A DNA stretch of 64,000 bases from Rhizodiscina lignyota (GCA_010015805.1 ML978134.1:310001-374000), one strand, 5' to 3'. Counted from the first letter of the stretch, positions 23,983 to 37,344 are shown. Notes: generated by a model from the letters alone, not told the origin. Numbers and translations: made by a program.

Positions 23983-26715
23983 CTGGGCATATTCATCGCA
24001 TTATTTGGGCAGGAAACGATCGCTTCAGAGATGAATTTCTGGGCGGTGTGGAGCTGTTAAGAAGTGGCTACCACCACAAATACCCGAATCGGCAATGATG
24101 ATGTTATGCTAGTTGACTCAGGCCATTAAAGATCTGATAGACTCGTGCTCGACGCGATTTCTCTTATGCATCTCAGGTTGAGGCGGTCTCCCTTTGCGGT
24201 TTAGCGTGCTCTTCTTACATTATGTAATCCTTCCATAACTTGAACCTCATCTCTATCAACTGTATCTCCTCCCCTACCACCTTCCATCATCTCGTTGCAT
24301 CATTCGCGCTGACCTTGTCCTTGCAGTTCCTGCCTTGGTGAAAGGCGGTCTACTTCGCCGTTTCACTGCCTCTCTAGTCTCATCTAGTTGCACAACGCTC
24401 TCTGTGCCTCACTGATGATGCCAGCATCTGATGCCTCTCATCACTCGAATTCTCTGCTTCTCTGAGAACGCTCCGCTACACGACCGACTCGAAGCAGTAC
24501 GCATGTCCCTGCTTTTCTCTCTGGCCCTACCGTATCCTTGAGCTCTCATTCTCAACGGCGCGTGATGTCGATCCTCGCCTCTCCGCCTCTGATGCTTTTT
24601 CGACTTCGAGGCGGAACCAGGTCTAAATGGCATCGACCGCTGTGGCTGCCCTGAGGGGACGGAGGTGGCGCGCGTTGCCCGCCCTATCCCCTACGAGCCA
24701 TGGATCGACTAGATGCCGCCTCCGGTAGTGTCAAGCGACACGACTACCAATACTATCCGTACGCACTTAGCTGCTGGAGCGTTCGAATTCTCATGCGGTA
24801 TTTACTCCTGTGGCACGGCTGAAACTAGGCACTTGTCCCACTAGCTCCATGCACCGGCTAGGTTCGAGGACCATCCCACATCTTTGGCCCAAGACTTTGC
24901 CGCATTGCGTTCTCTCGCGAAATTAGTGGCGAAAGACTGTGCCTAGATAGCGTCGGTCGTACGATGTCGCCTCCTGATTCACGATAACGAGTTTCGTTTC
25001 CGCGATTCGGTCCTTTGTGCTGCGCTATGTGTGATCGGAAACCCTTCACCTTTCGCCATTCCATTGGCAGCGAGACGCTCTTCGAATCCTCCCGCCCTTG
25101 CTCAGAGCTGCTCGGCGTCAAGGACGCCATGGTTCTAATTCATGAAACCACCGCGGCATATCGATGCTGTCAAAAATGTCTCAAGGCGGCCACTACCCCT
25201 CTCAGAGTTGAAGTTGTGCGAAGGCGTTGATTGATGCAGTTGCCAACTGGCAGACTGTGTCGTACTTAACTGAATCGATTCTAAGAAATGACACTACAAT
25301 GCAGCAGGTCAGAAGTCCAAGGATACACGATTTGAACGAATGTATCGGTTCAGTCAAGTTCGGGCTTCAGTCGGTCATAACTACACTTGGATATCCCGCC
25401 TGCTCGTTTCTCACAATCTGGATTCTGGAAGGTAGCTTTGGAGGTAAACCGCTGCCACTCGCGGTTTAGACTTCTCAACAATACGCCATTTGACTAGATA
25501 TGGCGTTTTCGATGAAAGGCCCCACGTATTTTAGAGTTAACTACTGACATACCAGTGCGCCACATAGACCAGGAACGTCCAGATATCGTCGACTCAAACG
25601 ATCAAGAGGGTAGAGAAATTGCCCCAGAGAACCGAGAACCGGCAATCAAGAGCCACCTCTCGTTTGAGCACGTCACCTTGTACACCGTCCGGAGGAGTAC
25701 GGCATTTGCAACTGCAACCCCATTGAAGACGCTTGAGGATTAACAATAATGATTGGACGTCAAGGGGACAAAACCGGATAGAGTAGCCGTAAAAACTCCA
25801 GGCTGTCCATCGGCGTCAGCCAGTGCGTGTGTAGTCGGCTCGACTGTAACTGACGCGACTCAGGAAAACATCTAGATCATTATAAGCGCCCCTCGCAACC
25901 TGGAAGGGTCGCTTGCACCATATACCCCCATTCATAAGACTTGGACATTCATGAATCATGGCCGACGAATAGGGGATGACAAGAACAATACGGCTTACAT
26001 AATTCAATCAGGATGGAAGTGTCCATTTCGCGCATAAACTGGTATAGTCGCTATCGCTCCACTGCGATACTCGTTACATTACGATCTAAGTGGTAGATTT
26101 TGGTTTTTATTATGGAGAATAACGGTAATCTTGGTTCTCCTAATGTCAGTTGGTTTCTACTTCGTCGCATCTATGTATTGTACTGTTTAGGTCATTTTTC
26201 GTATCTTAAAGGGATTTGAATGGTTGTCACTTACCCTAATCCCGTAAACTCACCTTAGGCTTGGCAGATTAGTCAGGATTGGCCTTAACGACCATCGTTA
26301 CATAACGATTCAAAGCCCCGATCTGCGCCTGTTGTTATATCCGGGTTTCACTGTATTCCTAGATACTTGTAATGATTTTCCCTGATAATTCTTGTCCACT
26401 ACTCGCTACCGTTTAATTTCATTGTAAACGTTCATGGGTTGAGATTGTGCGAATTGCTCTGCAAAATGGCGTGCGATTCACTAGTGGTGCACCATAAACG
26501 AGACCCACAGCGAAGCATAGAGACAAATCTTTTCCCTTGCATGTTTGGCGATGTCGCAATGATCAACGGACATTGTTTGATGTTTCTAGATAACCGAGCA
26601 GGTCTTCGTGGCTGTCAAGTTACAAGTATGTCGTTCCAATCGCATATATTTCAAGGCATCATGACCCAGTTGTGCTTCTTGATTCAGACGATTCTTCCCA
26701 CTCAGTCAAGTTACC
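23983..26715. other. gene-poor 2.7-kb region
   Basis: No confident gene. Two short minus-strand frames exist: 25130-24858, 90 aa and hydrophilic (MASLTPSSSEQGRED), and 24633-24409, 74 aa and Arg-rich. Neither has a recognisable domain, and I could not link them by splicing. A small perfect hairpin lies at 25445-25468 (TAAACCGC, 8-nt loop, GCGGTTTA). I find no terminal repeats or reverse-transcriptase motifs. Promoter elements of the MFS gene probably lie at the right end. Confidence 0.45.
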
Positions 26716-28958
26716 ATGTCTCACGTAGTATCTGTCAATGCTGGTGCTGCCAGCTCTCCTCCATCTTCCGGTGTCCTTCTGTCATCGCTTGACGACGACG
26801 CGAAGAAGGCCGATGTCACTACCCAGGCCATTCCAGTTGGCCAGGAGTTGGGTGATCCGAATCTAGTGAAGCCCTTCTGGTGGCAGCGAAGAGGCCGCAG
26901 CTTTGACTTGGACGCTATTGCTACGCAGCTTTCGGTCTTTGACGATCCTGAAACTGCTAAGCATTATCAACCTCGAGCAGACTGGGAAAATCTTCATCGA
27001 TTCGACCCATCTGCAAGGTGGACTTGGCGGGAAGAGTTTAAACTGATTCGAAAAATTGATTATCGGATCATGATTTTCGCTTGTGTAATGGTTCAGTGCT
27101 TGGAATTGGACAGAGCAAATATCGGTGAGCCTGATTGTCCAGACTTGACTTGCTTTTGGCTGACCATCACAAAGGGCAAGCCGTTTCAGACAATCTTCTG
27201 GGAGATCTGAACATGACAACAGGCGGCGAGTCTTCCGGCTGGCGCATCTTTCAACACCGCTCTAACAAGAAATACAGATTATAACCTTGGCAACACTGTC
27301 TTCTATCTCTCTTTTCTCTGTGCGGAGCTTCCATCACAGTTGGTTTCGAAGTGGATTGGGCCCGACCGATGGATCCCTACCCAAATGACACTTTGGTCAA
27401 TCGTTGCCAGTAGCCAGTTCTGGTTGTCAGGTCGCAACAGCTTCCTCGCCACCAGAGCAATTCTCGGGATTCTGCAAGGTGGATTCATCCCTGATGTATG
27501 TCTTCCGGCGCATTGATATGCTCGCTTACTCACTGCTCGACAAGATCATTTTATACTTGTCGTACTTTTACAAACACGGAGAAGTATGAGAACACTCCCA
27601 TGTCTTGTGAATGAAGCTCACATGTCGCTAGCTCACGCTTCGACTGGGTATCTGGTGGACTCTCATGGAAGTGGCTGATATCATTGCCAGCTTCCTTGGC
27701 GCAGGCCTCTTGCACCTCCGAGGAGCTGAAGGAAGAGCAGGCTGGAGATGGCTGTTTTTAATCGAGGTATGTTGTTTCATGTCATTGCCCCCATGTGCGC
27801 ATACTCATCATTTCAGGGCATGATAACGCTCTTGATTGGCATTGCTGCCTTTGCAATGATGCCGCCGAGCCCAACTCAGACAGCGAATTGGATCCGAGGC
27901 AAAAAGGGTTGGTTCACAGAACGGTATGATGTCTGAGGCCGCCTCAGCTGATTGATGCTAACAAGATGGACAGCGAGGAAACAATAATGGTCAACCGAAG
28001 CATACGAGAAGACCCAAGCAAAGGCACAATGCATAACAGGCAACCCATCACTCCAAAGTTGCTATGGACCAGCTTAAAGGACTACGATTTATGGCCGATG
28101 TATGCCATTGGCTTGACATTCTTCATCCCGTACAGTGAGTCCTCCATTCACAACGATGCCGCAGTGCTTCGTTATGTGTTTGAACGACTTCTGACTGCGA
28201 AACCAGCTCCGACATACTATTACATGACCCTTGAATTGAAGAGTTTAGGCTTTGGCACTATCAAGACCAATCTCTTAGTTGTAAGCTCACCATCTTCGAA
28301 ACGGGAACACAGTAGGCCAAAAAGAAGGGACCTGCTAACTATATGCTGACAGATTCCGTCCACGTTCCTTAACATGTGCAACATGATGGCAATAACGTAC
28401 ATTGCCGAGATCACGCAGCAATTCTCCTTCTGTGGCCTCTTTGGCCAAATTTGGGGGATCCCCTTCCTCATCTACCTCTACGTCGTCGACATCCATACTA
28501 TCAACCCTTGGGTGGGCTGGCTGATTGTCACTCTCCTGATGTCGTATCCAAGTAACCACGCCGTGCAAGTGGGGTGGTGCTCGAGGAACTCGAACTCTGT
28601 GCGCACCAGAACCGTCAGTGCGGCCGCGTACAACATGTTTTGTCAAGCGGGAAGCATTATAAGTGCTCAGATATACCGACCGGGTGAGTTTCCTGTCCCG
28701 CACGATTCCCGCGCTGCAAGAGTGCGCTGACGCGTTCGAACAGATGATGCGCCTCGATACCGCCGCGGCAACCGCAATCTCATCATCATCACGATCATGA
28801 ACTCCGTCATCTACCTTTCCACCAAGGCGTACTACGTCCTGCGCAATCGCAGCCGCGATAAGAAATGGAATGCAATGACTGTTGCGGAAAGACGGCATTA
28901 TCTCGAAACAACAACAGACCAAGGGAACAAGAGACTGGATTTCCGATTTGGCAGCTGA
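26716..28958 (+). CDS. MFS transporter, allantoate/nicotinate permease (Dal5) family
   Basis: Ten exons give 578 aa: 26716-27124, 27175-27222, 27278-27495, 27545-27583, 27632-27766, 27817-27923, 27974-28134, 28207-28280, 28353-28683 and 28744-28958. The plasma-membrane anion:cation symporter pattern is clear: [20 protein letters not shown] (TM1), [20 protein letters not shown], then [27 protein letters not shown], and the loop before [10 protein letters not shown]. About 12 TM segments are expected. Intron 27223-27277 has a GC donor (ACAG|GCGGCG) and an AG acceptor; no GT donor nearby keeps the frame. The substrate is unknown; relatives move small carboxylates, vitamins or ureides. No partner gene adjoins it. 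Confidence 0.85.
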
Positions 28959-29653
28959 TCGATCAGTCGACGCTGCAGACTGGGAGATGATGTTGCAGGA
29001 GACCTCTTATCAGAAAAGAGGAGCATGGCCGGGTGAGAGCGAGCCGGAGATGGTGTTGGTAAGGCAAGAATTGAGCTTGATGTGGCTTATAGATATCTGT
29101 TCGATCGTATAGACTAACATATAGAAACATTCAGATTTGTTGAAGAACCTTGAGTTTAACAGGCTTGCCCTAAGAAATGGCGTGAGGAGAGGCTTTCACA
29201 GAATTGCGTAACGTCCATTTCGGCTGCAAATTTACCAGCAACCTGCGTTGGGGTGTAATATCGTGAATTTTGAAGAGGGAAATCTCTGCGTTAAATACTG
29301 TGTCCTTCTATGCTGTGAAGGCGCAGTTGTATACATCACCCATTTGCATGATGACCAGATTTCCTACAATCAGGCATCGCTAGTGTAAGACAGCACGCTC
29401 GACGTTCAATTATCTATATAACTGCTCCTCCTCGCTGATAGAACGAAGAAACATAGATTACAAACACCCTAAAGAGGCCCTAGTCGACAGCCCAGGTTTT
29501 CTTACCAGCAACGACCGTCTCCCGCCAATGGAGATCAATGACGATGATAACGCCGTTAACTTGATGCCAACAATATCTCACTTGTTGCCCTTCTAATGCA
29601 TAGCACATGGGATCCCCCGCCTCAGCAGCGCCAATGACATTTCAGCCCTCACT
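28959..29653. other. convergent intergenic region, nothing recognised
   Basis: These 695 bp lie between the 3' ends of the MFS gene and ACL2. Apart from expected 3' UTRs I see no gene or repeat. Confidence 0.5.
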
Positions 29654-31609
29654 CTAACCGCTGAACTCCGGGATATCGGACGTCTTGCCGTTCAGGGCCA
29701 AGGGCACGATGCCCGAGACGTGCATCTCCGGGCCGTAGACGTGCATGTTCAGCTCAAGCTCTTGGCCGACGGCCTTGATGTTCTTGAGACCCTCTTGGTA
29801 GTTGGGGCCTGCACGGCGCACCCAGATCTGAACCTTGTGCTCGTTGAGGAGGGGTGCGACCTCACGGAGGGCGCGAATGACACCCTTGAAGGTGGATGCG
29901 ACCTGTACATGTCAGTATTGGGATTTGTGACAAAAGTGCGGAGTACTTACGTTGGTGAAGTTGGCAATACCACCACCAATGAAGAGGACCTTGCCCTCGG
30001 GGTGTTGGGGCGCGCGAAGCATAAGATCCAAAACGGTCTTGGCGTAGTGGAATGTTTGCGTCTCAGTGGGCGCACCAGAGTACTCGCCGTAGTTGGCAAG
30101 CTCGCCGGCAAAGCCTGCGGAGGCGATGGCGTCGGCGTAGACGACGGACGCACCACCACCGGCGACGAGGGTCCATACGCGGCCAGTGGAGTTGAGGATA
30201 GTCAGCTTGAGGGAAGCACCAGTCTTAGCGTCCATCTCAGCAATGTAGGCTTCCTCCTTGCTCATCTCACGGCCAAAGGGAGCCGGGAATTCCATTGGTG
30301 GGCCGGCATCGATGCTGACCTTTGTGTCCTTGGAAGTGATGACGGGAAGACCGAGAGCGGTAGCGCTGCGGGCAATGGCCCACTTGACACCGCACTCGAA
30401 CTCGGCAGTCTGGTCGAGCTTCGCAGCCAAGTCCAGGAAGTGCACCTCAGCGGAAGTAGCATCCTTGTTTGGGATAACGACGAGAGGGTTGATTTCGAGG
30501 TAGCTGTGGAATGATTAGAATAAAGAGGCAGAGCGACGAGGATGTACTCACGTGAACTGGCTGTCAACATAGACGGCATACAGTCTCGAGATGAAGTCAA
30601 CCAACACATTGTGCACACCCTTGGGAACCTTCTTCAGGAGTGTGGCGGCAATCTCTGCGTTCGAAGGATATTCCGTGAGATCGACAGGAATCAGAAGCTT
30701 CTCAGCTTTTGCGTCGACATCGCCGACATCTACACCTCCCTCGTGTGTGAAGAGAATCCAGTCACCCTAGGGAGAAGGCAAGATTAGCGCGGGAGCTTGG
30801 CAAACGTTAACGACGAGAGAGATGCCTAAAATCTGGCAGAAGCAAAACCGCATCAACGGAAATAACGGCCCGTCCCGCTGCTGAGGATCAATGCAAGGTA
30901 CAAACGATAGCATATTGGGCGAAAGTAAGATGCAGTAAGGCTGTCGTTAGGCGTGGCCCTATCGCTTCCATTCGCCCGCGCCCGAAGTGCCGTATATGCG
31001 AGCAATGAAAAGCGTCTGCATCCCACCAACCACCAATACGCAATCATTTTCCTCTGCTTTTCAAACAAACTGAAAATGAGCTTGCAAATTGCAAAACGCT
31101 CACTTTCCAATTTTCTTTTCTGCCCTGGCCCTCTCTTGAACTTCTGAAGAAATTGAAAATCGACTCACCTCTCGCACAGAGTTGATGTTGATGTAGTATT
31201 CAGTGCCTTGCGGATGAGGGACGAATGGCTCGACGAGGAAGTTCCTGAGATAGCCATCGACCGTCTCGACCCTTTGGAGCTTGCCAGCCCTCTCTGCGAT
31301 CCATTGCCTAGCCTCTGCCCACGTCTTGTTCAGCGCCAGCAGACCGCTCTTGCCTCGCCTCTTGATCAATTGATCGGGCTTCGCGACGAACTTGGCACCA
31401 GGAGCGTGCAGCCACGGGTACTTGGCCTCGGCCTCATCGAGCACACCCTTGATGTCTGCGTCCTCGGGGAAGTATATCGAGGCGAGCTTGGGCGATGGGT
31501 TGTGGGTGGCGGTGGGAGGAAGAGGTGTAGGCTTGATGACGGGAGCTCGTGTGAGGTGATAGTTGAGGATGGCCTTGCCGTCGGCCTCGAGGATAGACTT
31601 GGCGGACAT
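29654..31609 (-). CDS. ACL2: ATP-citrate lyase small subunit (citrate/ATP-grasp half)
   Basis: Minus-strand exons 31609-31169, 30766-30552, 30503-29951 and 29902-29654 give 485 aa. The introns are 30767-31168 (402 nt), 30504-30551 (48 nt) and 29903-29950 (48 nt), all GT...AG. The protein corresponds to the N-terminal part of animal ATP-citrate lyase: ATP-grasp ([52 protein letters not shown]) and a citrate-binding region ([28 protein letters not shown]). With ACL1 it cleaves cytosolic citrate with CoA and ATP to acetyl-CoA and oxaloacetate. It is divergently paired with ACL1, as in many filamentous ascomycetes. Confidence 0.95.
30767..31168 (-). other. unusually long ACL2 intron
   Basis: This intron of 402 nt lies between the VRE and GDWILF codons; typical introns in the window are about 50 nt. 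The splice is required because the flanking protein segments are contiguous in the family. I looked for box C/D snoRNA motifs and found no convincing pair, so any embedded RNA is unproven. Confidence 0.6.
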
Positions 31610-32909
31610 TGTGAGAGTTGGAGAAGATCAAGAGGCGTGTTCTATGGGTAAGAAGGTGAGTACTTGCTCCAAGGAAAGGTCTCAGCAAAACAAGTACAAG
31701 AAGGTGGAGGCGGATTGAAGACGGCGACGATAGGGTCGGAGGAAAGTGAAAGCTGAAAGGTAGGACAAGAGGGAGTATTGCTGTAGGTGGTGGTGAGAGT
31801 TGTGGCTACGGAAATTTGGGGAAAAGAATTTGTGGAATTTTGCGAGCTCCGAAAGCTAACACCGCAGACGGACCCCGGGGATGCCCAAAAAAGTTGAGCT
31901 GGCATGATTTTATTGAGGCGTACCTTTATCTGCGGCTGGTTGAGCTCTCCAAGAATAGTAGTCCGCAGCGATTGCGCGAGCTAGGGGAAGTCGATGGTTG
32001 TGCAGCGGAGGAGGATCGGGCTGGAGCTGGGCGACGTTCAGCAAGAGAGATTAATTGCAGGACTCAGGAGCAGATTTGCAGTGAGAGGGGAGGCGATCTT
32101 TGCGTGTTTGACGGCGCTGCGACGATGCCACTTGATACAGCAGCTGCTTGTTGGCGACTCACCCCTATTCCGGTGAGTTCAATGTGCTGCAGAGTCTTGG
32201 GAGATCTGCCACGGCGGCAGGGGGGTTCACTAGAGTCGCTTAGCCCAGCGGAGCCGTTGGGGCTTCAGTACGACGTTTTCTACGGACTCCTCAGCACGCG
32301 CGCGCCGCATCGGACAACATACCGGCTTGGTCGAGTGCGCGGAAACTGTCAAGCTTGAGCGACGCTCCCGCGCCTCGCATTGCTGGCGAGCACGAATTGT
32401 GACGGATTGTGCGTGGGTATTTGGCAGCACGGCGGTCACGGTTCCCCAAGAATTCGCCGGAGCGAAAGGGCTCTACGGCGCGGTATTGCGCATAAGCCAC
32501 ATCCGACGCTAGTGTGGAGGGCGGCAGGGTCCTGCGCCCCGGACATCTCAACATCTGCATTTTGTACGGCCTGCTAGCTGAGCTCTCTCCTCTCTCCGAC
32601 ACGCGCCACGGCAATCCAAAACTTCCTCCCTGCCTCGTGCTCTTTCTCACCACTCGACTTTCCTCGACCTCTTCTCCTTCACCTCCCTCTCTACGCGCTG
32701 CAATACCACTTTGTAATTGTAAGTCTCGCTCCATCTCAGGAGAATAAAGCTGTCCTCAACCAACATCTACACCCCCTCGCCTACTCTCCAATCGCCCTCA
32801 CTCTCCCGGCTTCAAAAAAGTATGAAATGCTGATCGCCGACCATTGAAAACCAGACATTACACACCTCCCTCGAACTTTCTCCCACCTAAAACCCTCACA
32901 CCTCCAGCC
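31610..32909. promoter_or_regulatory. bidirectional promoter of the ACL2/ACL1 pair
   Basis: The two start codons are 1.3 kb apart. Long C+T-rich tracts precede ACL1 (about 32580-32700 and 32740-32890), a common feature of strongly expressed filamentous-fungal genes. Co-regulation keeps the two subunits in step. Small open frames here are not credible genes. Confidence 0.6.
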
Positions 32910-35211
32910 ATGCCTGGCGTCGTTCAGAACGGTACCAATGGTACCGCGGCCGCCGCCAACGGTTCTAACGGCCATCAACGTGGCAACAGCCTGTCTGCGA
33001 ACGACAACATCCGTCGATTCCAGGCCCCGAGCAGGCCAATGAGCCCTCCTGCAGACCACACTCTCTTCCACAACAAGACGCGATGCTTCGTATAGTAAGG
33101 TTGCCCCTTTTCGCTAGCTGGGCGCATCCTCTATCAGGACAAAGATATACGTCAAACGTTGCATATGAGCTTTTCTAACGGTGTGTGAACAGTGGTCTGC
33201 AACCGCGTGCCGTCCAAGGCATGCTCGACTTCGACTTTATTTGCAAGCGCAAGACCCCATCAGTTGCGGGCATCATTTACACTTTCGGTGGTCAATTCGT
33301 TAGCAAGATGTATGTTTGCGAATTCGTGCAAGACGCGCATCAAGTATGCAGGAAAGATTTATTGACCGCTTTACGACAGGTACTGGGGCACCAGCGAGAC
33401 CCTGCTCCCAGTCTACCAGGACGTGGAGAAGGCCATGGCCAAGCACAGCGATGTGGACACAGTCGTAAACTTCGCTTCATCACGAAGCGTTTACCAATCG
33501 ACTATGGAGCTTATGGAGTACCCTCAGATCAGGTCTATTGCCATTATTGCTGAGGGTGTCCCAGAGAGGGTATGATGTCACGCGACCAGAAATTTGGAAA
33601 ATTAGCTAACTAAGGGGCACAGCGCGCTCGTGAGATCCTCCACGTTGCGAAGAAGAAGGGCATCACCATCATTGGCCCTGCCACCGTCGGTGGTATCAAG
33701 CCTGGTGCCTACAAGATTGGTAACACTGGTGGTATGATGGACAACATTGTTGCATCCAAGCTCTACCGCCCCGGCTCTGTTGCATACGTTTCCAAATCTG
33801 GTGGTATGTCCAACGAGTTGAACAACATCGTCGCTCAGATGACAGACGGTGTCTACGAGGGTGTCGCCATTGGTGGTGATCGCTACCCTGGTACCACATT
33901 CATTGACCACATGCTCCGATTCCAGGCCGACCCCAACTGCAAGATCCTTCTCATGCTCGGAGAGGTCGGTGGTGTTGAGGAGTACCGTGTCATTGAGGCT
34001 GTCAAGAATGGCACCATCACCAAGCCAATTGTTGCATGGGCCATCGGTACCGTCGCTAGTCTGCTCAAGACCGAGGTCCAGTTCGGTCACGCTGGTTCCT
34101 TCGCCAACTCTCAGCTCGAGACGGCGGCAATGAAGAACAAGTCTATGAAAGAGGCTGGTATCTTCGTCCCAGACACATTCGAGGACATGCCCCAGGTCCT
34201 CGGCTCCGTCTACCAGAAGCTCGTCAAGGACGGCACCATTAAGAGGGCCCCAGAGCCCGCTGTCCCTAAGATTCCTCTCGACTACTCCTGGGCCCAGGAG
34301 CTCGGCCTCATCCGTAAGCCGGCTGCCTTCATCTCCACCATCTCTGACGACCGTGGCCAAGAGCTGCTGTACGCCGGCATGCCCATTTCAGATGTGTTCA
34401 AGGAGAACATTGGCATCGGTGGTGTCATGTCGCTGCTGTGGTTCCGCCGCCGTCTGCCCGAGCATGCCAGCCGCTTCCTTGAGATGGTGCTCATGTTGAC
34501 TGCCGATCACGGTCCAGCTGTGTCTGGTGCCATGAACACCATCATCACTACCCGTGCGGGCAAGGACTTGATCTCCTCGCTCGTCGCTGGTCTCCTCACC
34601 ATCGGTTCCCGTTTCGGTGGTGCACTTGATGGCGCCGCCGAGGAGTTCACAAAGGCATATGACAAGGGTCTCAGCCCGCGTGACTTCGTCGACACTATGA
34701 GGAAGGAGAACAAGCTGAGTATGTATTTCTGATTGGGCTTTTGACGTGTTAGGAGTGATACGCTAACTATTTCATTTCTGTAGTCCCTGGTATTGGCCAC
34801 CGTATCAAGTCCCGCAACAACCCCGATCTCCGTGTCGAGCTCGTTAAGGACTACGTCAAGAAGAACTTTGCCTCCACGAAGCTCCTCGATTACGCCCTTG
34901 CTGTCGAGAGCGTCACAACCTCGAAGAAGGACAACCTCATCCTCAACGTCGATGGCTGTATCGCTGTGTGCTTCGTTGACCTGATGCGCAATTGCGGTGC
35001 ATTCTCCGCCGAGGAGGCTGAGGACTACCTCAAGATGGGTGTGCTAAACGGTCTGTTCGTGCTGGGCAGGAGCATTGGTCTTATTGCGCATTTCTTGGAT
35101 CAGAAGAGACTCAGGACTGGTCTATACCGTCACCCATGGGATGACATTACCTACTTGCTGCCAACCCTCAACGCTGGCGGCAGTGAGGGCCGTGTCGAGG
35201 TCTCGGTATAA
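32910..35211 (+). CDS. ACL1: ATP-citrate lyase large subunit (CoA ligase/citryl-CoA lyase half)
   Basis: Exons 32910-33094, 33193-33309, 33380-33569, 33623-34718 and 34784-35211 give 671 aa; all four introns are GT...AG. The protein corresponds to the C-terminal part of animal ACLY. It contains a CoA-binding region ([32 protein letters not shown]), the phosphohistidine loop ([11 protein letters not shown], His in GHAGS) and a citrate-synthase-like domain ([30 protein letters not shown]). A Gly/Asn/Ala-rich N-terminal extension of about 50 residues precedes the catalytic region, as in other ascomycete ACL1 proteins. It is cytosolic and supplies acetyl-CoA for lipids, sterols and histone acetylation. 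Confidence 0.96.
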
Positions 35212-37344
35212 GTGCAGGAGAAGTAGAAGCTGCAGAAGAAGCTGCAGAAGATATTACCCACACACGCGTTTGGAGTGAGGCGAGGGGAGTAAACTCTCTT
35301 TCAAACGATGTCTAAGTTAGAAGGCCCCTTGGTAATCTGATCACCGGTGCAAGGAAAGGAACGGTGCATTTCATAGATGCGAATTCATACCAATTGTAGA
35401 AATACGGATGGAGGCGATGTAGCTTAGGTTTATTTAATTGAACTGCTGTTTGACTGTTAATTTTTTTTGGAATGTTCCATCGCTGCGTGAATTCACTGAG
35501 TGGGCTGTACGTCTGGATTCCACTGCAGCTGTACGGCACAGCACATCACTTTTGTCCTTAAAGACGACCTCCGACCTCTTGAATCCGACTTTTCACATCG
35601 ACATGCTATGCAGTTCTTGGGGATGCTCTGAAAGTATTTTCTTTCGCTCTTGATTTGCTCCTTTTTGAACTGGGAGCTAATACGACTGTTTCGAGCAGCA
35701 ACGTATACCTATTCACTGTCAAACTTACAGCTCTGGAACGAGAGCTTGTTATATACGATATCCGCCACCGTTTCATTGAACAATAGTTCGAGTCCGAACA
35801 GTTAGAGTTTCCAACTGTGGCGCGAGAGACTTGAGCGGCTCCCACAGGCTCTCGAACGAAGCCTCCAGTTGCCGTAGCCACACACAACCCTACCTACCCT
35901 CGCTTTAGAGAACCGTCGATATCCTGCCCTCCGCGAAAGCATCACCCGAATAAGTGTCGAACATCAGCCTTGAAGACTGAAGCAGGTCACAGCTGATGAG
36001 CTGAAGAAGTACTGCTCTCACATCACAAATTGGCGGCATCACAAACAACGACTAGGTATTCAAATTCGGAGGCTGGGAACGAGCGCCATTCCACAGGCCC
36101 AATCACGGCCAGGCGTAACCTTATCGTTATCGATTGTGGATAGCCAACCTCACCTGCAGCGCTCGGCTCTGCACCTCTCTGCAAGGGCTCGCTCGTGATC
36201 GCCAGACTTCCCACACAAACCGCGGGCGGCTGTCCGCGCGCGCAAATGTATTGATTCCAATTGTCCTGGGCCGGCGTGCGTCATTCTCTCACGCAATGTG
36301 TGGAACCGCGGCGAAGGAAGCTTGGGGGTGTGTGGGAAACAAGCTGTTTTCGTCATCCGAGTCTCAGTTGTAAGCTCACCAGCAGATCCTCCACGGCGCA
36401 ACGTACGGCTGGGACAGCCAGCATTCGTCTTGTTCGGCAGCGCAGCAGCAGAGCTATTCTTGCGCCGAGGGGGCAGGGAAGCTTATCCTCTCGCGAAAGC
36501 AAATCGCTACAAATCGACCTGGGAATCAGCACCGCATTTGCTCATGGTGCATCGCGGATGGCCGCTCTGGGGAAAGTTCCCTCGCGGCCCAGCATCGAGG
36601 GAATCCTGGAGCTTCCGCGCGTGCGTGCCATGGTAGCGGGGTAGCTTCGAGTCGTATCCAGAGCTCCCTCTCGCTGCCTTCTGCATGGCTCACATCTCCG
36701 AGCGGAATTCGAGCGGCTGGCTAGGTACCAGATGCGAGCGTATCCTGACAGACAAATTGATAACCCATCCATTCAGCAGCGGTCCCGGCCACTCCGCCAG
36801 CACAGCGTACGGGGAGTAAGCTGCCTTAGGCTCGCCTTGTGGCCTGCATGATGCCATTCGCACACCAACGTGGTAGGTGGGGGTGGGATGAGGAATGGAT
36901 GGATGTGAGCGGGCAATGCGTCTGAGCTCACTTGCTCGCCCAGGGCAGGTCCCCCATCTGCCCGCTCGCTGCACCTTGTCGACAAGCTGCAGATGCCGTG
37001 CTTCCTCTTGCTTTTGAGCCACGCCCCAGCGCAGGAAAGGCGCTACTGTATCTTTGTAAGACCGTACTCGCCCGGCTATGAGTAAGTTTGCTTAAAAGCT
37101 GCCGAGCTGCCTGGCTTTCGTGGAGTTGTAAGTGGTCTTGTGCGCCTCTTTTTTTCCCTTTCCACTCCTCCGCCTCGCGCTCGCTCTACACTGCCGTTGA
37201 TGGTTCGCGATTCTGTGCTGGCTCACTGAGAATACTACGAGCTGGCTCTCCGCGATTGGATCGCTGGATCAATTTTGTTAGCAATTGGAGGGCGCCTGAC
37301 GAGCCTTCTGTCGTCTCTAAGCTCATAGAGCCGCGTTCGCTGAA
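35212..37344. other. 2.1-kb intergenic region
   Basis: No gene was recognised between ACL1 and the phosphatase-like gene. A short direct repeat AAGCTGCAGAAG occurs twice at about 35227-35252. Open frames on both strands here are short and without domains. Confidence 0.45.

Noticed and set aside
23983-26715. Possible transposon relic in the gene-poor stretch
   Set aside because: No reverse transcriptase, integrase or transposase motif and no terminal repeats were found; a small hairpin alone is not enough.
29720-30514. 264-aa open frame on the plus strand
   Set aside because: Antisense shadow of highly conserved ACL2; composition reflects the codon use of the opposite strand.
33602-34360. 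252-aa open frame on the minus strand
   Set aside because: Antisense shadow of ACL1 exon 4.
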